A stretch of 64,000 bases of DNA from Tissierella sp. Yu-01 (GCF_029537395.1 NZ_CP120677.1:496001-560000); one strand, 5' to 3'. Shown: positions 27,775-38,251, counted from the first letter of the stretch. Numbers and translations are program-made. The notes: generated by a model from the sequence alone, not told the origin.

Positions 27775-28587
27775 ATGACAGATATAATTTATCCTGTAGT
27801 AGTGTTAGGAGGTTTAGGATCAGCATTTGGTGTAATATTAGCAATTGCATCAAAGGTATTCTTCGTACCAACTGATCCTAGGGTTGAGGAATTGCAAAAT
27901 GTATTACCAGGTGCTAACTGTGGTGCTTGTGGATACCCAGGATGTGCTGGTTTAGCTTCCGCATTAGCAGAAGGAAAAGCTCCTGTAAATGCATGTAGTA
28001 TTGGTGGACAAAAAGTGGCGGATATGGTTGCTGATATTCTAGGAGCAGCATCAGAAACTGTAGAAAAGCAAGTTGCAGTTGTATTATGTCAAGGAGATTG
28101 CGATAAAGCAAAAGACAAATACATTTATGAAGGTATTCAGGATTGTAGAATAGCTGATACATTAGCTGATGGTCAAAAATCTTGTTCATTTGGTTGCTTA
28201 GGCTGTGGCACATGCTATAATGTATGTCAATTTGATGCTATTGAAATGATTAATGGAGTAGCAGTTATTGACAGAGAAAAATGTACTGCATGTAAAAAAT
28301 GTGTTGAAGTATGTCCAAAACATATAATTGAGATGGTTCCATATGATAATCATGCAATTGTAAAATGTAAGAGTGAAGATACAGGAAAAGTTGTAAGAAG
28401 TCACTGTACAATTGGATGTATAGGATGTAAAATATGTGTTAAGAATTGTCCAGAAGATGCATTTACATTTGAAAATAATCTTGCGAAAATCATATATGAT
28501 AAATGTACAAATTGTATGACATGTGTCGAAAAATGTCCAACAAAATGTATAGTAAATCCTGTAGAGGAAGAAAGCTTAGTTAATTAA
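27775..28587 (+). CDS. rnfB: Rnf electron transport complex subunit B
   Basis: RnfB, 270 residues, is the ferredoxin-like entry subunit. It has one N-terminal membrane helix, a four-cysteine Fe-S domain (ANCGACGYPGC...C, near residues 43-75), a further cysteine cluster (CSFGCLGCGTCYNVC) and ferredoxin-type [4Fe-4S] motifs (CTACKKCVEVCP, CIGCKICVKNCP, CTNCMTCVEKCP). It would take electrons from reduced ferredoxin. Last rnf gene, followed by a terminator. Confidence 0.96.
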   Translation: MTDIIYPVVVLGGLGSAFGVILAIASKVFFVPTDPRVEELQNVLPGANCGACGYPGCAGLASALAEGKAPVNACSIGGQKVADMVADILGAASETVEKQVAVVLCQGDCDKAKDKYIYEGIQDCRIADTLADGQKSCSFGCLGCGTCYNVCQFDAIEMINGVAVIDREKCTACKKCVEVCPKHIIEMVPYDNHAIVKCKSEDTGKVVRSHCTIGCIGCKICVKNCPEDAFTFENNLAKIIYDKCTNCMTCVEKCPTKCIVNPVEEESLVN

Positions 28588-28616
28588 AGCGAGACCGAAA
28601 GGTCCCGCTTTTTTTA
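28586..28616 (+). terminator. terminator of the rnf operon
   Basis: The stem GCGAGACC / GGTCCCGC (one mismatch) with a GAAA tetraloop is followed by seven T residues. Confidence 0.88.
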
Positions 28617-28701
28617 TTATATTGTAACTTGTAAATGGAATATATAAATGATAAACTATACAGTGTGATAAATGTCTATCAGAATGCAAAGGGTGATTTA
28701 T

Positions 28702-29082
28702 TTGACAAAAGGAGACAAGTTTTTAATTGTCTTAATAATCTTAGTTAGCTTTTCAGCCATGGGATATATAAGATTGCAAGCATTATCAAACGATGAAAAA
28801 TATGTAAGTATCCAAGTAAATGGAGAAGAAATTAAAAGATTTATATTTGATTCTAAGTTAGTAGGGCAAACTATACCAATAGAAACTAAATATGGCTATA
28901 ATCTTATAGAAATAGGTGACGAACAGGTTAGAGTTATCGAAGCCGATTGCCCTGATAAGATAGACGTTAAACAAGGATATATTTCTAAAATTGGTGAAAC
29001 TATAGTTTGTTTGCCTAATAAATTGGTTGTTGAAATTAAAGGTATTGAAAATGATTCTGACTTAGATATTATTGTACGCTAG
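28702..29082 (+). CDS. NusG domain II-containing protein
   Basis: This protein of about 126 residues has an N-terminal membrane helix and an extracytoplasmic domain of the NusG_II type (VNGEEIKRFIF, NLIEIGDEQVRVIEADCPDKIDV). The TTG at 28702 with AAGGGTGA upstream is preferred over ATG 28672, which lacks a ribosome site. Such genes commonly sit directly after rnf or beside the Gx transporter gene; their function is not established. Confidence 0.8.
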   Translation: MTKGDKFLIVLIILVSFSAMGYIRLQALSNDEKYVSIQVNGEEIKRFIFDSKLVGQTIPIETKYGYNLIEIGDEQVRVIEADCPDKIDVKQGYISKIGETIVCLPNKLVVEIKGIENDSDLDIIVR

Positions 29083-29094
29083 AAAGAGGATAAT

Positions 29095-29619
29095 ATGAAA
29101 AACTTAAATAAAATGGTATTTATTTCTATATTAGTATCTATTGGACTAGCCTTAAGTGTGTTAGAATCAGCTATTCCACTACCTATCGCAATGCCAGGGG
29201 CGAGATTAGGTTTATCTAATATGGTTGTATTAGTAACACTTGTAGTATTTGGATTTAAAGATGGGATAAAAGTAGCTATGCTTAAAAGTGGAGTTCTAAT
29301 GTTAGTAACAGGGAGTATATCTAGCTTTATATATAGTATATCAGGTGCTGTATTAAGTTGCATAATGATGTATATTTCACATAGATACTTAAATAAGATA
29401 TTCAGCCTAATAGGTGTTAGCATAATTGGTGCAGTTTTTCATAATTTTGCACAGGTTTCAGTTGCATCTTTTATGATGAATAATCTAAGAATATATACAT
29501 ACTTACCTTTTTTAATGTTAATGGGATTATTTACTGGATACTTTGTTGGTTTGGCATCAACTTACATTGTAAAAAATCTTAAGAAAAACTTTAGAATGGT
29601 ATTTGAAAGGCAGAGATAA
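29095..29619 (+). CDS. Gx transporter family protein (heptaprenyl diphosphate synthase component I-like)
   Basis: This 174-residue hydrophobic protein has five or six membrane helices. The PxGARLGLSNMVVLVTL stretch is characteristic of the Hpre_diP_synt_I family, now viewed as small-molecule transporter components related to ECF substrate-binding proteins. Substrate unknown. It follows the NusG-II gene by 12 bases and precedes maf by three. Confidence 0.83.
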   Translation: MKNLNKMVFISILVSIGLALSVLESAIPLPIAMPGARLGLSNMVVLVTLVVFGFKDGIKVAMLKSGVLMLVTGSISSFIYSISGAVLSCIMMYISHRYLNKIFSLIGVSIIGAVFHNFAQVSVASFMMNNLRIYTYLPFLMLMGLFTGYFVGLASTYIVKNLKKNFRMVFERQR

Positions 29620-29622
29620 CAA

Positions 29623-30201
29623 ATGGATAGAATAGTTTTAGCATCTGGATCTCCTCGGAGAAAAGAGATGTTGGAGAAATATAATATAGAACCGATTATT
29701 ATTAAAAGTAATGTAGAAGAAATTATTAATCAGGATGAGGCAGCAGAACAAATAGCTATGTCATTAGCATTGACTAAGGCTTTAGACGTAAGCGCAAGAT
29801 TTAATGACGACATTGTTATAGGAGCAGATACTATAGTTGTGATAGATGAAGTGATACTAGGAAAACCTAATAATGAAGAGGATGCATTTAAGATGCTTTC
29901 CATGCTTAGTGGTAGGATGCATGAGGTAATAACTGGAATAGCCATAATAAAAGGAAATGCGAATAAGAAGATTATAGATTATGAATTAACTAAGGTTAAA
30001 TTCAGAGAATTATCGAATGATTTAATAAATAGATATATCAAGACTAAAGAGCCTCATGATAAAGCAGGGGCATATGGAATACAAGGTATAGGTGCTATAC
30101 TAGTGGAAAATATTGATGGTTGCTATTCTAACGTAGTTGGGTTACCATTAACAAAAATAGATATACTTTTAAATAAATATTTTGATTATAAAATATTATG
30201 A
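29623..30201 (+). CDS. maf: Maf-family nucleoside triphosphate pyrophosphatase
   Basis: This 192-residue protein has the Maf signature ASGSPRRKEML at residues 6-16, GADTIVVID near 66, and DKAGAYGIQG near 146. Maf proteins hydrolyse non-canonical or canonical NTPs (dTTP/UTP class) and are linked to division arrest or house-cleaning. It precedes radC and mreB, the usual order in Firmicutes. The ribosome site is poor (overlap with the previous gene's end). Confidence 0.93.
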   Translation: MDRIVLASGSPRRKEMLEKYNIEPIIIKSNVEEIINQDEAAEQIAMSLALTKALDVSARFNDDIVIGADTIVVIDEVILGKPNNEEDAFKMLSMLSGRMHEVITGIAIIKGNANKKIIDYELTKVKFRELSNDLINRYIKTKEPHDKAGAYGIQGIGAILVENIDGCYSNVVGLPLTKIDILLNKYFDYKIL

Positions 30202-30216
30202 TAAGTAGGTGGTTAA

Positions 30217-30924
30217 GTGAGTGATAAGGTATTAATTGAAAAGAGTTATACTATCAAAGACTTGCCAATAAGTGAAAGACCTAGAGAAAAACTTTATAGT
30301 CAAGGAGTTGAAGCCTTATCAAATGCTGAGCTGTTAGCGATTATTATAAGAACAGGTAACAAAGAAGATACTGCCATAGATTTAGCTAGGAGAATTTTAA
30401 GTTTAGATGAAAGAGGAATAACATACCTATCCGATGTTTCATTCGAAGAGTTAAAGGGAGTAAAAGGAATAGGCATAAGCAAGGCATGTCAGATTTTGGC
30501 TGCCATAGAAATAGGAAAAAGATTAAATAGAATAGGACCTTATGATAAAATAAAAGTAACATCCCCAGCGATAATAGCAGATGTTGTTATGGATGAAATG
30601 AGGTATTTAACAAAAGAACATTTTAGAATAGCAATATTAGATACTAAGAATCAGATATTGTCAATTGAGAATATCTCCGTAGGAACATTAAATGCTTCAA
30701 TAGTTCATCCAAGAGATGTATTTAAAATTGCTATAAAAAGAAATGCAAATTCTATACTATTAATACATAATCATCCTAGTGGTGATACTACTCCAAGCAA
30801 TGAAGATATCAATATAACTAATAGATTGATTGATGCAGGGAATCTAGTAGGTATAAAGGTATTGGATCACATCATAATTGGAGATAACAAATATTTAAGT
30901 TTTAAAGAAAAAAATTATATTTGA
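30217..30924 (+). CDS. radC: RadC family JAB1/MPN domain protein (chromosomal)
   Basis: This 235-residue protein has an N-terminal helix-hairpin-helix region ([20 protein letters not shown]) and a C-terminal MPN+ domain with the metal motif [14 protein letters not shown]. The name DNA repair protein is historical; the biochemical role remains unclear. GTG start with GTAGGTGG upstream. It stands between maf and mreB. A second, shorter RadC lies at 59583-60050. Confidence 0.93.
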   Translation: MSDKVLIEKSYTIKDLPISERPREKLYSQGVEALSNAELLAIIIRTGNKEDTAIDLARRILSLDERGITYLSDVSFEELKGVKGIGISKACQILAAIEIGKRLNRIGPYDKIKVTSPAIIADVVMDEMRYLTKEHFRIAILDTKNQILSIENISVGTLNASIVHPRDVFKIAIKRNANSILLIHNHPSGDTTPSNEDINITNRLIDAGNLVGIKVLDHIIIGDNKYLSFKEKNYI

Positions 30925-30944
30925 CACAGTGGAAGGAGAAAAAG

Positions 30945-31976
30945 ATGGGCATATTTAGTGGTTTAGTAAGAGACATGGGAATAGATTTAGGTACTGCTAA
31001 TACATTAGTTTTTGCAAAAGGTAAAGGGATATTAATTCGCGAGCCATCTGTAGTAGCGATACAATCAAATACAAAACAGGTTTTGGCTGTTGGAGAAGAA
31101 GCTAAGAGAATGATAGGTAGAACACCAGGTAATATAGTTGCTATTAGACCTTTGAAAGATGGTGTAATTGCAGATTTTGATATAACACAAAGTATGTTAA
31201 AATATTTCTTTGGTAAATCAATGAGTAGAAAGTCAATTTTCCAACCTAGAGTTGTAGTATGTGTACCAAGTGGAGTCACTGAAGTTGAAAAGAGGGCTGT
31301 AGAAGAAGCGGCTATACATGCAGGTGCGAAGGAGGCATTCTTAATTGAGGAACCAATGGCAGCTGCAATAGGAGCTGGCTTACCAGTACAAGAACCTACT
31401 GGAAGTATGGTTGTAGATATAGGTGGAGGAACAACAGAAGTGGCTATAATATCTTTAGGTGGCATAGTTACTAGTAACTCAATCAGAGTTGCTGGGGATG
31501 AATTAGATGATTCTATTGTTACTTATATTAAAAAAGAATATAGTTTGATGATAGGTGATAGAACTGCTGAGAATATAAAAATTAAGATTGGTTCAGCAGA
31601 TAGAGAATCTGAAGTTGTAAAAATGAATATTACAGGTAGAGATTTAATAAGTGGTTTGCCTAAGACTCTAGAAATATCTTCTACGGAGATTTATGAGGCT
31701 TTAAGAGAGCCAGTTCTAAATATTTTAGATGCTATAAAATCCACGTTGGAAAAAACCCCACCTGAATTGGCAGCTGATGTTATGGAACAAGGAATTATGC
31801 TTACAGGTGGAGGAGCTTTATTACATGGATTAGATAGTTTGGTAATGAGAGAAACAGGTATGCCTGTTCATATAGCAGATGATCCTTTGGATTGTGTTGC
31901 ATTGGGAACTGGGAAAGCCCTAGAGAGTATAGATATACTTAAAAAGACCTTAACAAACTATAAAAGAAGAAGCTAA
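30945..31976 (+). CDS. mreB: rod-shape-determining actin-like protein MreB
   Basis: This 343-residue MreB has the phosphate-1 motif [12 protein letters not shown] near residue 13, phosphate-2 [12 protein letters not shown] and the adenosine motif [10 protein letters not shown]-type sequence. It forms membrane-bound filaments that guide the elongation machinery. ATG 30945 with GGAAGGAG is preferred over the in-frame start at 30921, which would overlap radC. It leads mreBCD-pbp2-minCDE. Confidence 0.96.
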   Translation: MGIFSGLVRDMGIDLGTANTLVFAKGKGILIREPSVVAIQSNTKQVLAVGEEAKRMIGRTPGNIVAIRPLKDGVIADFDITQSMLKYFFGKSMSRKSIFQPRVVVCVPSGVTEVEKRAVEEAAIHAGAKEAFLIEEPMAAAIGAGLPVQEPTGSMVVDIGGGTTEVAIISLGGIVTSNSIRVAGDELDDSIVTYIKKEYSLMIGDRTAENIKIKIGSADRESEVVKMNITGRDLISGLPKTLEISSTEIYEALREPVLNILDAIKSTLEKTPPELAADVMEQGIMLTGGGALLHGLDSLVMRETGMPVHIADDPLDCVALGTGKALESIDILKKTLTNYKRRS

Positions 31977-31985
31977 GGTGATAAT

Positions 31986-32819
31986 ATGTATTTTTTAAAG
32001 AAATACAAAGAGAGAATGGTGGTAGCATTAGTTACTATCATTCTACTTACTGTTATAGGTTTAACAAATAATGAAAGAGATGTAATAACCAAAGCTGAGA
32101 ATCTCGTTGGTACTATATTAACACCTGTTAGTAAAATTACCTTTAGTATAGGAAAAAATGTTACGAATTTTTTCAGCTCAATTTTTGATTTTGTTAATGT
32201 TAAGGAAGAAAATGACAAGTTAAAAGAGCAGGTAATTGCTTTAGAAAGTGAAGTCAGAGATTTAGAGAATATAATAGGAAAAACTGATTATTTGAGAAAT
32301 GAAGCTGCAATTCAAGAAAACACTGAACACAATATTGTTTTATCCCAAATTGTAGGTAAAGAACCTGGAAATTGGTATAATAGATTTACAATTGACAAAG
32401 GTCTAAAGGATGGAATTGTAAAAGGAGCAACAGTTATTCAAGGGATTGAAATTGAACAGGGAGTATTCCAAGAAGGAATTGTGGGTCGTGTTGTTGATGT
32501 AGGTAATAATTGGGCTAAAGTTTTAACAATCATTGATGAACTAAATAGTATATCTTTTAAAATTATCAGAACACAGGATGGTGGTGTGTTGTCTGGAAAC
32601 AACGGAACTATTACTGGTTATTTATTTGATAATAAAGCTGATGTCATAGTAGGTGACAAGCTATATACGTCTGGTTTAGGAGGAACATATAAAAAGGATA
32701 TTTATATTGGAGAAGTCAGTGATGTAGAAAGCGATGAAGAGGAACTTACAAAAAGAATAACTATTACACCTGCTATAAATTTCAAAAAGATATATAAGGT
32801 ATTTGTTATAGTTGATTGA
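31986..32819 (+). CDS. mreC: rod-shape-determining protein MreC
   Basis: This 277-residue protein has one N-terminal membrane helix, a coiled coil (near residues 70-100, VKEENDKLKEQVIALESEV) and the beta-rich extracellular MreC domain (GKEPGNWYNRFTIDKG). It links MreB to PBP2 in the elongasome. Confidence 0.93.
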   Translation: MYFLKKYKERMVVALVTIILLTVIGLTNNERDVITKAENLVGTILTPVSKITFSIGKNVTNFFSSIFDFVNVKEENDKLKEQVIALESEVRDLENIIGKTDYLRNEAAIQENTEHNIVLSQIVGKEPGNWYNRFTIDKGLKDGIVKGATVIQGIEIEQGVFQEGIVGRVVDVGNNWAKVLTIIDELNSISFKIIRTQDGGVLSGNNGTITGYLFDNKADVIVGDKLYTSGLGGTYKKDIYIGEVSDVESDEEELTKRITITPAINFKKIYKVFVIVD

Positions 32820-32833
32820 TTTGAGGGATAAAG

Positions 32834-33334
32834 TTGACAATATTAATGATTATTCTAACAATAATTCTAAATTTAATTTTACAGAGCACAATATTACCTT
32901 ATTTTGCAATTTTAGGGGTTGTACCAAATACAGCCCTTATTATAGTTGTCGTTCTTGCACTTGCAAAAGGTAAAGTATATGGCAGTATATTTGGGCTGAC
33001 AATTGGGTTGTTGCAGGATGTAATGTTTTCATTGACTATAGGAATAAATGGATTTATATATTTTTTTATAGGATATTTTATAGGGTTTATAGAGGATACT
33101 TTTGCAAGGGATAATATCTTAAACCCTATATTATTTACAGCCTTAGGTACAATTTTTTACAATATTACATATTCTATTTTTATGTATTTCCTATCTAGAC
33201 ATTTAACTTTTATAGATGCTGTTATGAGTGTTTTTTCAATTGAAGTAGTCTACAATTGTATAGTGTCAATTATTATATATAAATTATTTCAAAATGTATT
33301 TCTTGAGCCTAAAATTAGATTTAATAAGAAATAG
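32834..33334 (+). CDS. mreD: rod-shape-determining protein MreD
   Basis: This 166-residue protein with five membrane helices is typical of MreD (LGVVPNTALIIVVVLALAKG, GLLQDVMFS). TTG start with GAGGGA upstream. Located between mreC and the PBP2 gene. Confidence 0.88.
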   Translation: MTILMIILTIILNLILQSTILPYFAILGVVPNTALIIVVVLALAKGKVYGSIFGLTIGLLQDVMFSLTIGINGFIYFFIGYFIGFIEDTFARDNILNPILFTALGTIFYNITYSIFMYFLSRHLTFIDAVMSVFSIEVVYNCIVSIIIYKLFQNVFLEPKIRFNKK

Positions 33335-33345
33335 AGGTGAGTAAA

Positions 33346-36300
33346 TTGAAGCTAATTGAAAAATTAAAGAATAGATATAGTATTGTATCTATAATATTAT
33401 TTTTGCTTATGTTGTTATTATCTTTAAGATTAGCTGTTATAACAATTGCTCAGGGGGATTACTATCGTGATATTTCAGACAATAAGAGACTAAAGGAAGT
33501 ATATACAACAGCTCCAAGAGGTGAAATCAGAGATAGATATGGAAGACTTTTGGCTGGTAACAAGCCTAGTTTTACGGTTCAAATACTAAAGGATGAAATA
33601 AATACATTAGATCAAGACATTAAGAATGTAGGAATATTAAAACTAGTAAGGCTTTTGGAGGAAGATGGAGTTAGTTATGAAGATGAATATCCTCTAGATT
33701 TTAATGTGTTTAAATACAAAACGGAAGAAGATTATTTTAACAATGATATTGATCCCATGAATAGTGTTATAGAGATAATAATTCAAAATAACTTATTACC
33801 AGAGATTTTAGATATGCATTATATAGATTCTAACTATGCAGAACATTATCAATTTATCGCTGTGAATAAGGCTATTAATGCATTAAAAAACAAGGGCATT
33901 ATAATACCTATAAATGCTTATGTTGAGCATGATGATTTAATTATTGAATATGATACTACAAAAGATGTAAATGGCTGGAAAAAACAAAACGGTATTCCAG
34001 AAAATTATACCCCTATTCAAGCTATTTTGAAACTTGTTGATAATGATAAAACTATTGTTAGAAAAGTAATCGATCATCCTATTTCTAGGCTTATGGTATT
34101 CAATTTAATAACTAATAAAGGATTAGCTGGAAATATAGTTATAGAAGAATATTCTTTAACGTATTACGAGGAGTATTTAAGTCAAAAAAGAGCTTTAATT
34201 ATAAATTATCCTGAAGTTACTATGGAAACAAGTGCAAAGGAAGATTTCGTTAATATCTTTATAAAAACATCACTTAACAATTTCCTAGATAAAATAATTA
34301 TTATTGACCAGGAAAAAAACGAAACAGTTATTCCAGGAAATATTTTAATTGATCTACTTAAGGAAAAAGGTATCGATGCAAATGTATCTGTAGAGGTATC
34401 TGAAGATTATAATAGAGTTATATATAATTATACTGGTAAAGATTCCATAGGTGATGTGAGTCCAAAGGATATACTAATAAATTTATCTAAAGAATCTGGT
34501 GTACTTAGGGAATTTATAACTATGGAGAATATCAAGGGACATGCTCAAAGTCAATTGCTAGAAGATGGTGTTAATCCGAAAATTTCAATTGCAAATGATC
34601 TTGAATATGTAGCCATTAATAATTTAAAAAAATGGTATACAGAGAATTATATAGATGAAGATAAGTCAATAGAAGAGGCATTTTTAGAGATTAGAGAAAA
34701 TTATGATATTGATGAATCTCTAAGTAAGTATGAAGCAAGGTCTATTCTAGTCATTTACGACCAATTAAAAAAACAAGGTCATCTAGCATATCAACCTATT
34801 AACATTGCATATGGGATTAAAGAATCTACAGTAGCAAAAATAGAAGAAGGTCTAATTGATATGCCAGGTGTAGATATATCTATAGAGCCTGTTAGGTATT
34901 ATCCTGAAGGTACAACAGCAGCTCATATATTAGGATATCTTGGTAAAATTAGTCAACCTAATGAAATTCAAAAATATATAGAAGAAAAAAATTATTCTCC
35001 TAGTGCTATAATCGGTAAAACTGGTGTTGAGGAGAGTTTTGAAGATGTTTTAAACGGAGTTAATGGTATAAAAAGAGTAGAAGTAGACTCCATAGGAAAT
35101 ACAACAAATGTTATTGATGAAGTAGCCCCAGTTCCTGGAGATAATGTATATCTTTCAATTGACTTAGAGGTTCAAAAAACAGCTGAAGCTGCCTTGAAAC
35201 AAACTCTTGAAAAATTACAAGAAGGTGGTACCTATGAAAGTCAGTGGGGAAATTATAAATTTGGGATTAATAAGTCAAAAGGAAGACCATATGTAAATGC
35301 GACATCTGGAGCAATCGTAGCTGTGGATGTAAAAACTGGAAAGTTAATTTCTATGGCAAGTTTTCCGTCTTACGATCCAAATCTATTCTCTACAGGTATT
35401 TCTAATACGGACTGGGAGAGTTTATTTCCAGAGGATGAGCTTAATCCTTTAGCACCTAGACCTTTGTACAATGTTGCTACTCAAACAGCTATACAACCTG
35501 GATCTACATTTAAAATGGTAACAGCATTAGCAGCTCTAGACAAAGGTTTGGAGCCTAATACGAGGATAAGGGATATGGGATATATAGATGTAGGAAGTGG
35601 ACGCTTTAGATGTCTTATTTGGACAAATACTGGAGGTACACATGGGTACGAAAATGTTACCGAAGCCCTTAGAGATTCCTGTAACTATTTCTTTTACTCT
35701 TTAGCATTTGGTTATAATCCAAGAACAAATGAACCTATTGGAGTAAAATTAGAAATAGAAGACATTGTAAATCTATCAAAACAATTAGGTTTAAATGATA
35801 AAACTGGTATTGAAATAAATGTTCCGGCAGAAGTATCAGGTGGTGTACCTAATCCTCAACAAAAAATAATCTCAACTAAATATCTATTAAAAAGATATCT
35901 AAATAATAATATTGAAAAGTATTTAAAGGAAGGTATAGAACTAGAAGAGAAGGAAGTCGACTCCGTAATTGAAGAAATAATCAGTTGGACTGATTATCAG
36001 GAGCCGTTAACTAGAAATGAAGTTATACGTCGTTTAGATTCCTTTGGTATCGATCCTGAAAAGAGATTACCAGGTGAAAGAGAAGGTTTAGCTGATAAAA
36101 TTAAATACACTTATTTAAATCAGGCTGGGTGGAACATATCTGATACACTAAATGTAACTATAGGTCAAGGACAGAGTTCCTATACTCCTATTCAAATGGC
36201 TAATTTTATTTCAACAATATCAAATGGTGGATATAGACATGAATTGTCCCTAGTTGAAAGTGTTAAAAACTATAATAATACTGTTACCAAATTTGAGCAT

Positions 36301-36681
36301 GAAGCAAGTCCAGATAGAATTGTTCTAAATGATTACAATAATCTAGACGTTGTTTTGAAAGGTATGGAAATGGTAACATCAGAAGGTACTGCAAGAAGTG
36401 TATTTAAAGATTTTCCGATAAAAGTAGCTGCTAAAACTGGTACTGCACAAAGAAGTGGAATTAACCCATCAACTGGTGAAACTTTCGATGATTTTGCATG
36501 GTTTGTAGCTGCAGCTCCTTATGAAGACCCTGAAATTGCTGTTGCAGCAGTTATTTTTCAAGGTGGTAGTGGCGGATATGCAGGACCTATGGTTAGAGAT
36601 GTAATAGCTGAGTATTTAGGATTAAATAATACAGAATTCAATAACTATCTTCCACATGAAAATATTTTAATAAATGAGTAG
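33346..36681 (+). CDS. penicillin-binding protein 2, unusually large (class B transpeptidase)
   Basis: This 1111-residue class B PBP is anchored by one N-terminal helix. The catalytic motifs are STFK (from residue 720), SCN (778-780) and KTG (1030-1032). The N-terminal dimerisation domain carries RGEIRDRYGRLLA near 60. Typical PBP2 proteins have about 600-700 residues; here a segment of roughly 350 extra residues lies between about 100 and 460, and another charged insert (near 850-920) sits inside the transpeptidase domain. Start TTG 33346 is chosen because AGAGGTGA is correctly spaced; GTG 33337 overlaps that site. It should cross-link peptidoglycan during elongation. No rodA is adjacent. 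Confidence 0.92.
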   Translation: MKLIEKLKNRYSIVSIILFLLMLLLSLRLAVITIAQGDYYRDISDNKRLKEVYTTAPRGEIRDRYGRLLAGNKPSFTVQILKDEINTLDQDIKNVGILKLVRLLEEDGVSYEDEYPLDFNVFKYKTEEDYFNNDIDPMNSVIEIIIQNNLLPEILDMHYIDSNYAEHYQFIAVNKAINALKNKGIIIPINAYVEHDDLIIEYDTTKDVNGWKKQNGIPENYTPIQAILKLVDNDKTIVRKVIDHPISRLMVFNLITNKGLAGNIVIEEYSLTYYEEYLSQKRALIINYPEVTMETSAKEDFVNIFIKTSLNNFLDKIIIIDQEKNETVIPGNILIDLLKEKGIDANVSVEVSEDYNRVIYNYTGKDSIGDVSPKDILINLSKESGVLREFITMENIKGHAQSQLLEDGVNPKISIANDLEYVAINNLKKWYTENYIDEDKSIEEAFLEIRENYDIDESLSKYEARSILVIYDQLKKQGHLAYQPINIAYGIKESTVAKIEEGLIDMPGVDISIEPVRYYPEGTTAAHILGYLGKISQPNEIQKYIEEKNYSPSAIIGKTGVEESFEDVLNGVNGIKRVEVDSIGNTTNVIDEVAPVPGDNVYLSIDLEVQKTAEAALKQTLEKLQEGGTYESQWGNYKFGINKSKGRPYVNATSGAIVAVDVKTGKLISMASFPSYDPNLFSTGISNTDWESLFPEDELNPLAPRPLYNVATQTAIQPGSTFKMVTALAALDKGLEPNTRIRDMGYIDVGSGRFRCLIWTNTGGTHGYENVTEALRDSCNYFFYSLAFGYNPRTNEPIGVKLEIEDIVNLSKQLGLNDKTGIEINVPAEVSGGVPNPQQKIISTKYLLKRYLNNNIEKYLKEGIELEEKEVDSVIEEIISWTDYQEPLTRNEVIRRLDSFGIDPEKRLPGEREGLADKIKYTYLNQAGWNISDTLNVTIGQGQSSYTPIQMANFISTISNGGYRHELSLVESVKNYNNTVTKFEHEASPDRIVLNDYNNLDVVLKGMEMVTSEGTARSVFKDFPIKVAAKTGTAQRSGINPSTGETFDDFAWFVAAAPYEDPEIAVAAVIFQGGSGGYAGPMVRDVIAEYLGLNNTEFNNYLPHENILINE

Positions 36682-36764
36682 TAAAACATTAGAAAATAGT
36701 AGATTTTTGTTGATTAAATGATATAGAATATTAGTTATAGATAGTGATTATGGAGGAATATTAA

Positions 36765-37412
36765 TTGAAAAAGGATTTAGTGGCATTTAAGGGTGTATCC
36801 GAGGGAGTTTATTTAGATGTTATTGGAAATGACTTGGAAGCAATTAAAAGTGAGTTAAATCAAAAATTTAGAAATTCTTCAAAGTTTTTTAAAGGTGCAA
36901 AGTTTCTGGGGGTTAGAAGCGATGAGTTAACTGAAGACCAAGTAATGGAGATTAAGCTAACTTTAAAGTACAAGTATGAGATGAATATTTCTAATGAAGG
37001 GTTACCTGAATATATTAAAACATATTATTATGAACGAACCAGTGAAAATACCGAGAAGATTTTTGAAGGTGTAGAGGAAGGAATGACAAAGTTTGTTCAT
37101 GGTACCCTTAGGAGTGGACAAGAGGTTGATTATGAAGGTAATATTGTAGTAATAGGTGATGTTAATCCTGGAGCATTTCTAAAAGCTGAGGGAAATATTG
37201 TGGTATTAGGTACATTAAGGGGAGTTGCACATGCTGGAGTTGGAGGGAATTATGATTCGATAGTAGCCGCCTATAATTTACTACCTATGCAATTAAGAAT
37301 TGGTGATATTATTGCAAGACCTCCAGATGACGATACACAATATAAATTTCCAGAAATAGCCAAAATAATTGATGGGGAAGTATTGATCGAGCCTTACTTA
37401 CCTAATAAATAA
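36765..37412 (+). CDS. minC: septum site-determining protein MinC
   Basis: This 215-residue protein has an N-terminal FtsZ-inhibitor domain and a C-terminal beta-helix domain (SGQEVDYEGNIVVIGDVNPGAFLKA-type, near residues 117-140) that binds MinD. TTG start with GGAGG. First of minCDE. Confidence 0.93.
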   Translation: MKKDLVAFKGVSEGVYLDVIGNDLEAIKSELNQKFRNSSKFFKGAKFLGVRSDELTEDQVMEIKLTLKYKYEMNISNEGLPEYIKTYYYERTSENTEKIFEGVEEGMTKFVHGTLRSGQEVDYEGNIVVIGDVNPGAFLKAEGNIVVLGTLRGVAHAGVGGNYDSIVAAYNLLPMQLRIGDIIARPPDDDTQYKFPEIAKIIDGEVLIEPYLPNK

Positions 37413-37427
37413 CAGGGAGGAAAATGT

Positions 37428-38240
37428 ATGGATAATCAAAATATGGGAACGGCAATTGTTATTACCTCAGGGAAAGGTGGAGTAGGTAAAACTACTACAA
37501 GTGCTAATATTGGGACAGGTCTAGCAATGCGTGGTAATTCAGTTGTTATATTAGATGCTGATATAGGGCTAAGAAATTTAGACGTGGTATTGGGACTTGA
37601 AAATAGAATAGTATATGATATTGTTGATGTTGTTGAGAAAAATTGTAGATTAAAGCAAGCGCTTATAAAAGATAAACGATATGAAAAACTATATCTACTA
37701 CCAGCAGCTCAAACAAAAGATAAAACAGCTATAAAACCTGAACAAATGGTAGAACTAATAGGTGAATTGAAGAAGGATTTTGACTATATTATAATAGATT
37801 GTCCAGCAGGTATAGAGCAAGGATTCCAATATTCTATTGCTGGTGCTGATAGAGCCATTATAGTAACTACTCCTGAAATTTCCGCAGTTAGGGATGCAGA
37901 TAGGGTAATAGGAATACTTGAAGCTAAAGAAATACATAATCCTAAATTAATCATAAATAGAATTAGACCTGAGATGGTTAAGAGAGGAGATATGATGAAT
38001 ATAGATGATATCATCGATATTTTAGCAATTGACTTATTGGGAATTGTTCCAGATGATGAATCTATTGTTGTATCTACAAACAAAGGTGAACCAGTTGTAA
38101 TAGATGAAAAAGCATTGGCTGGACAAGCATATAGAAATATAACAAAAAGAATCGCTGGTGAGGAAGTTGAATTACTAAACTTTGATTCAAATGATGAAAG
38201 CAAATTAAGTAAAATACTAAAATTAATATTCGGTAAATAA
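37428..38240 (+). CDS. minD: septum site-determining ATPase MinD
   Basis: This 270-residue ParA/MinD-type ATPase has the deviant Walker A GKGGVGKTT near residue 16, DADIGLRNLD and the C-terminal amphipathic membrane-targeting helix (SKLSKILKLIFGK). It recruits MinC to the membrane. GGGAGG precedes the ATG. Confidence 0.96.
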   Translation: MDNQNMGTAIVITSGKGGVGKTTTSANIGTGLAMRGNSVVILDADIGLRNLDVVLGLENRIVYDIVDVVEKNCRLKQALIKDKRYEKLYLLPAAQTKDKTAIKPEQMVELIGELKKDFDYIIIDCPAGIEQGFQYSIAGADRAIIVTTPEISAVRDADRVIGILEAKEIHNPKLIINRIRPEMVKRGDMMNIDDIIDILAIDLLGIVPDDESIVVSTNKGEPVVIDEKALAGQAYRNITKRIAGEEVELLNFDSNDESKLSKILKLIFGK

Positions 38241-38251
38241 GGGGGGGTATC

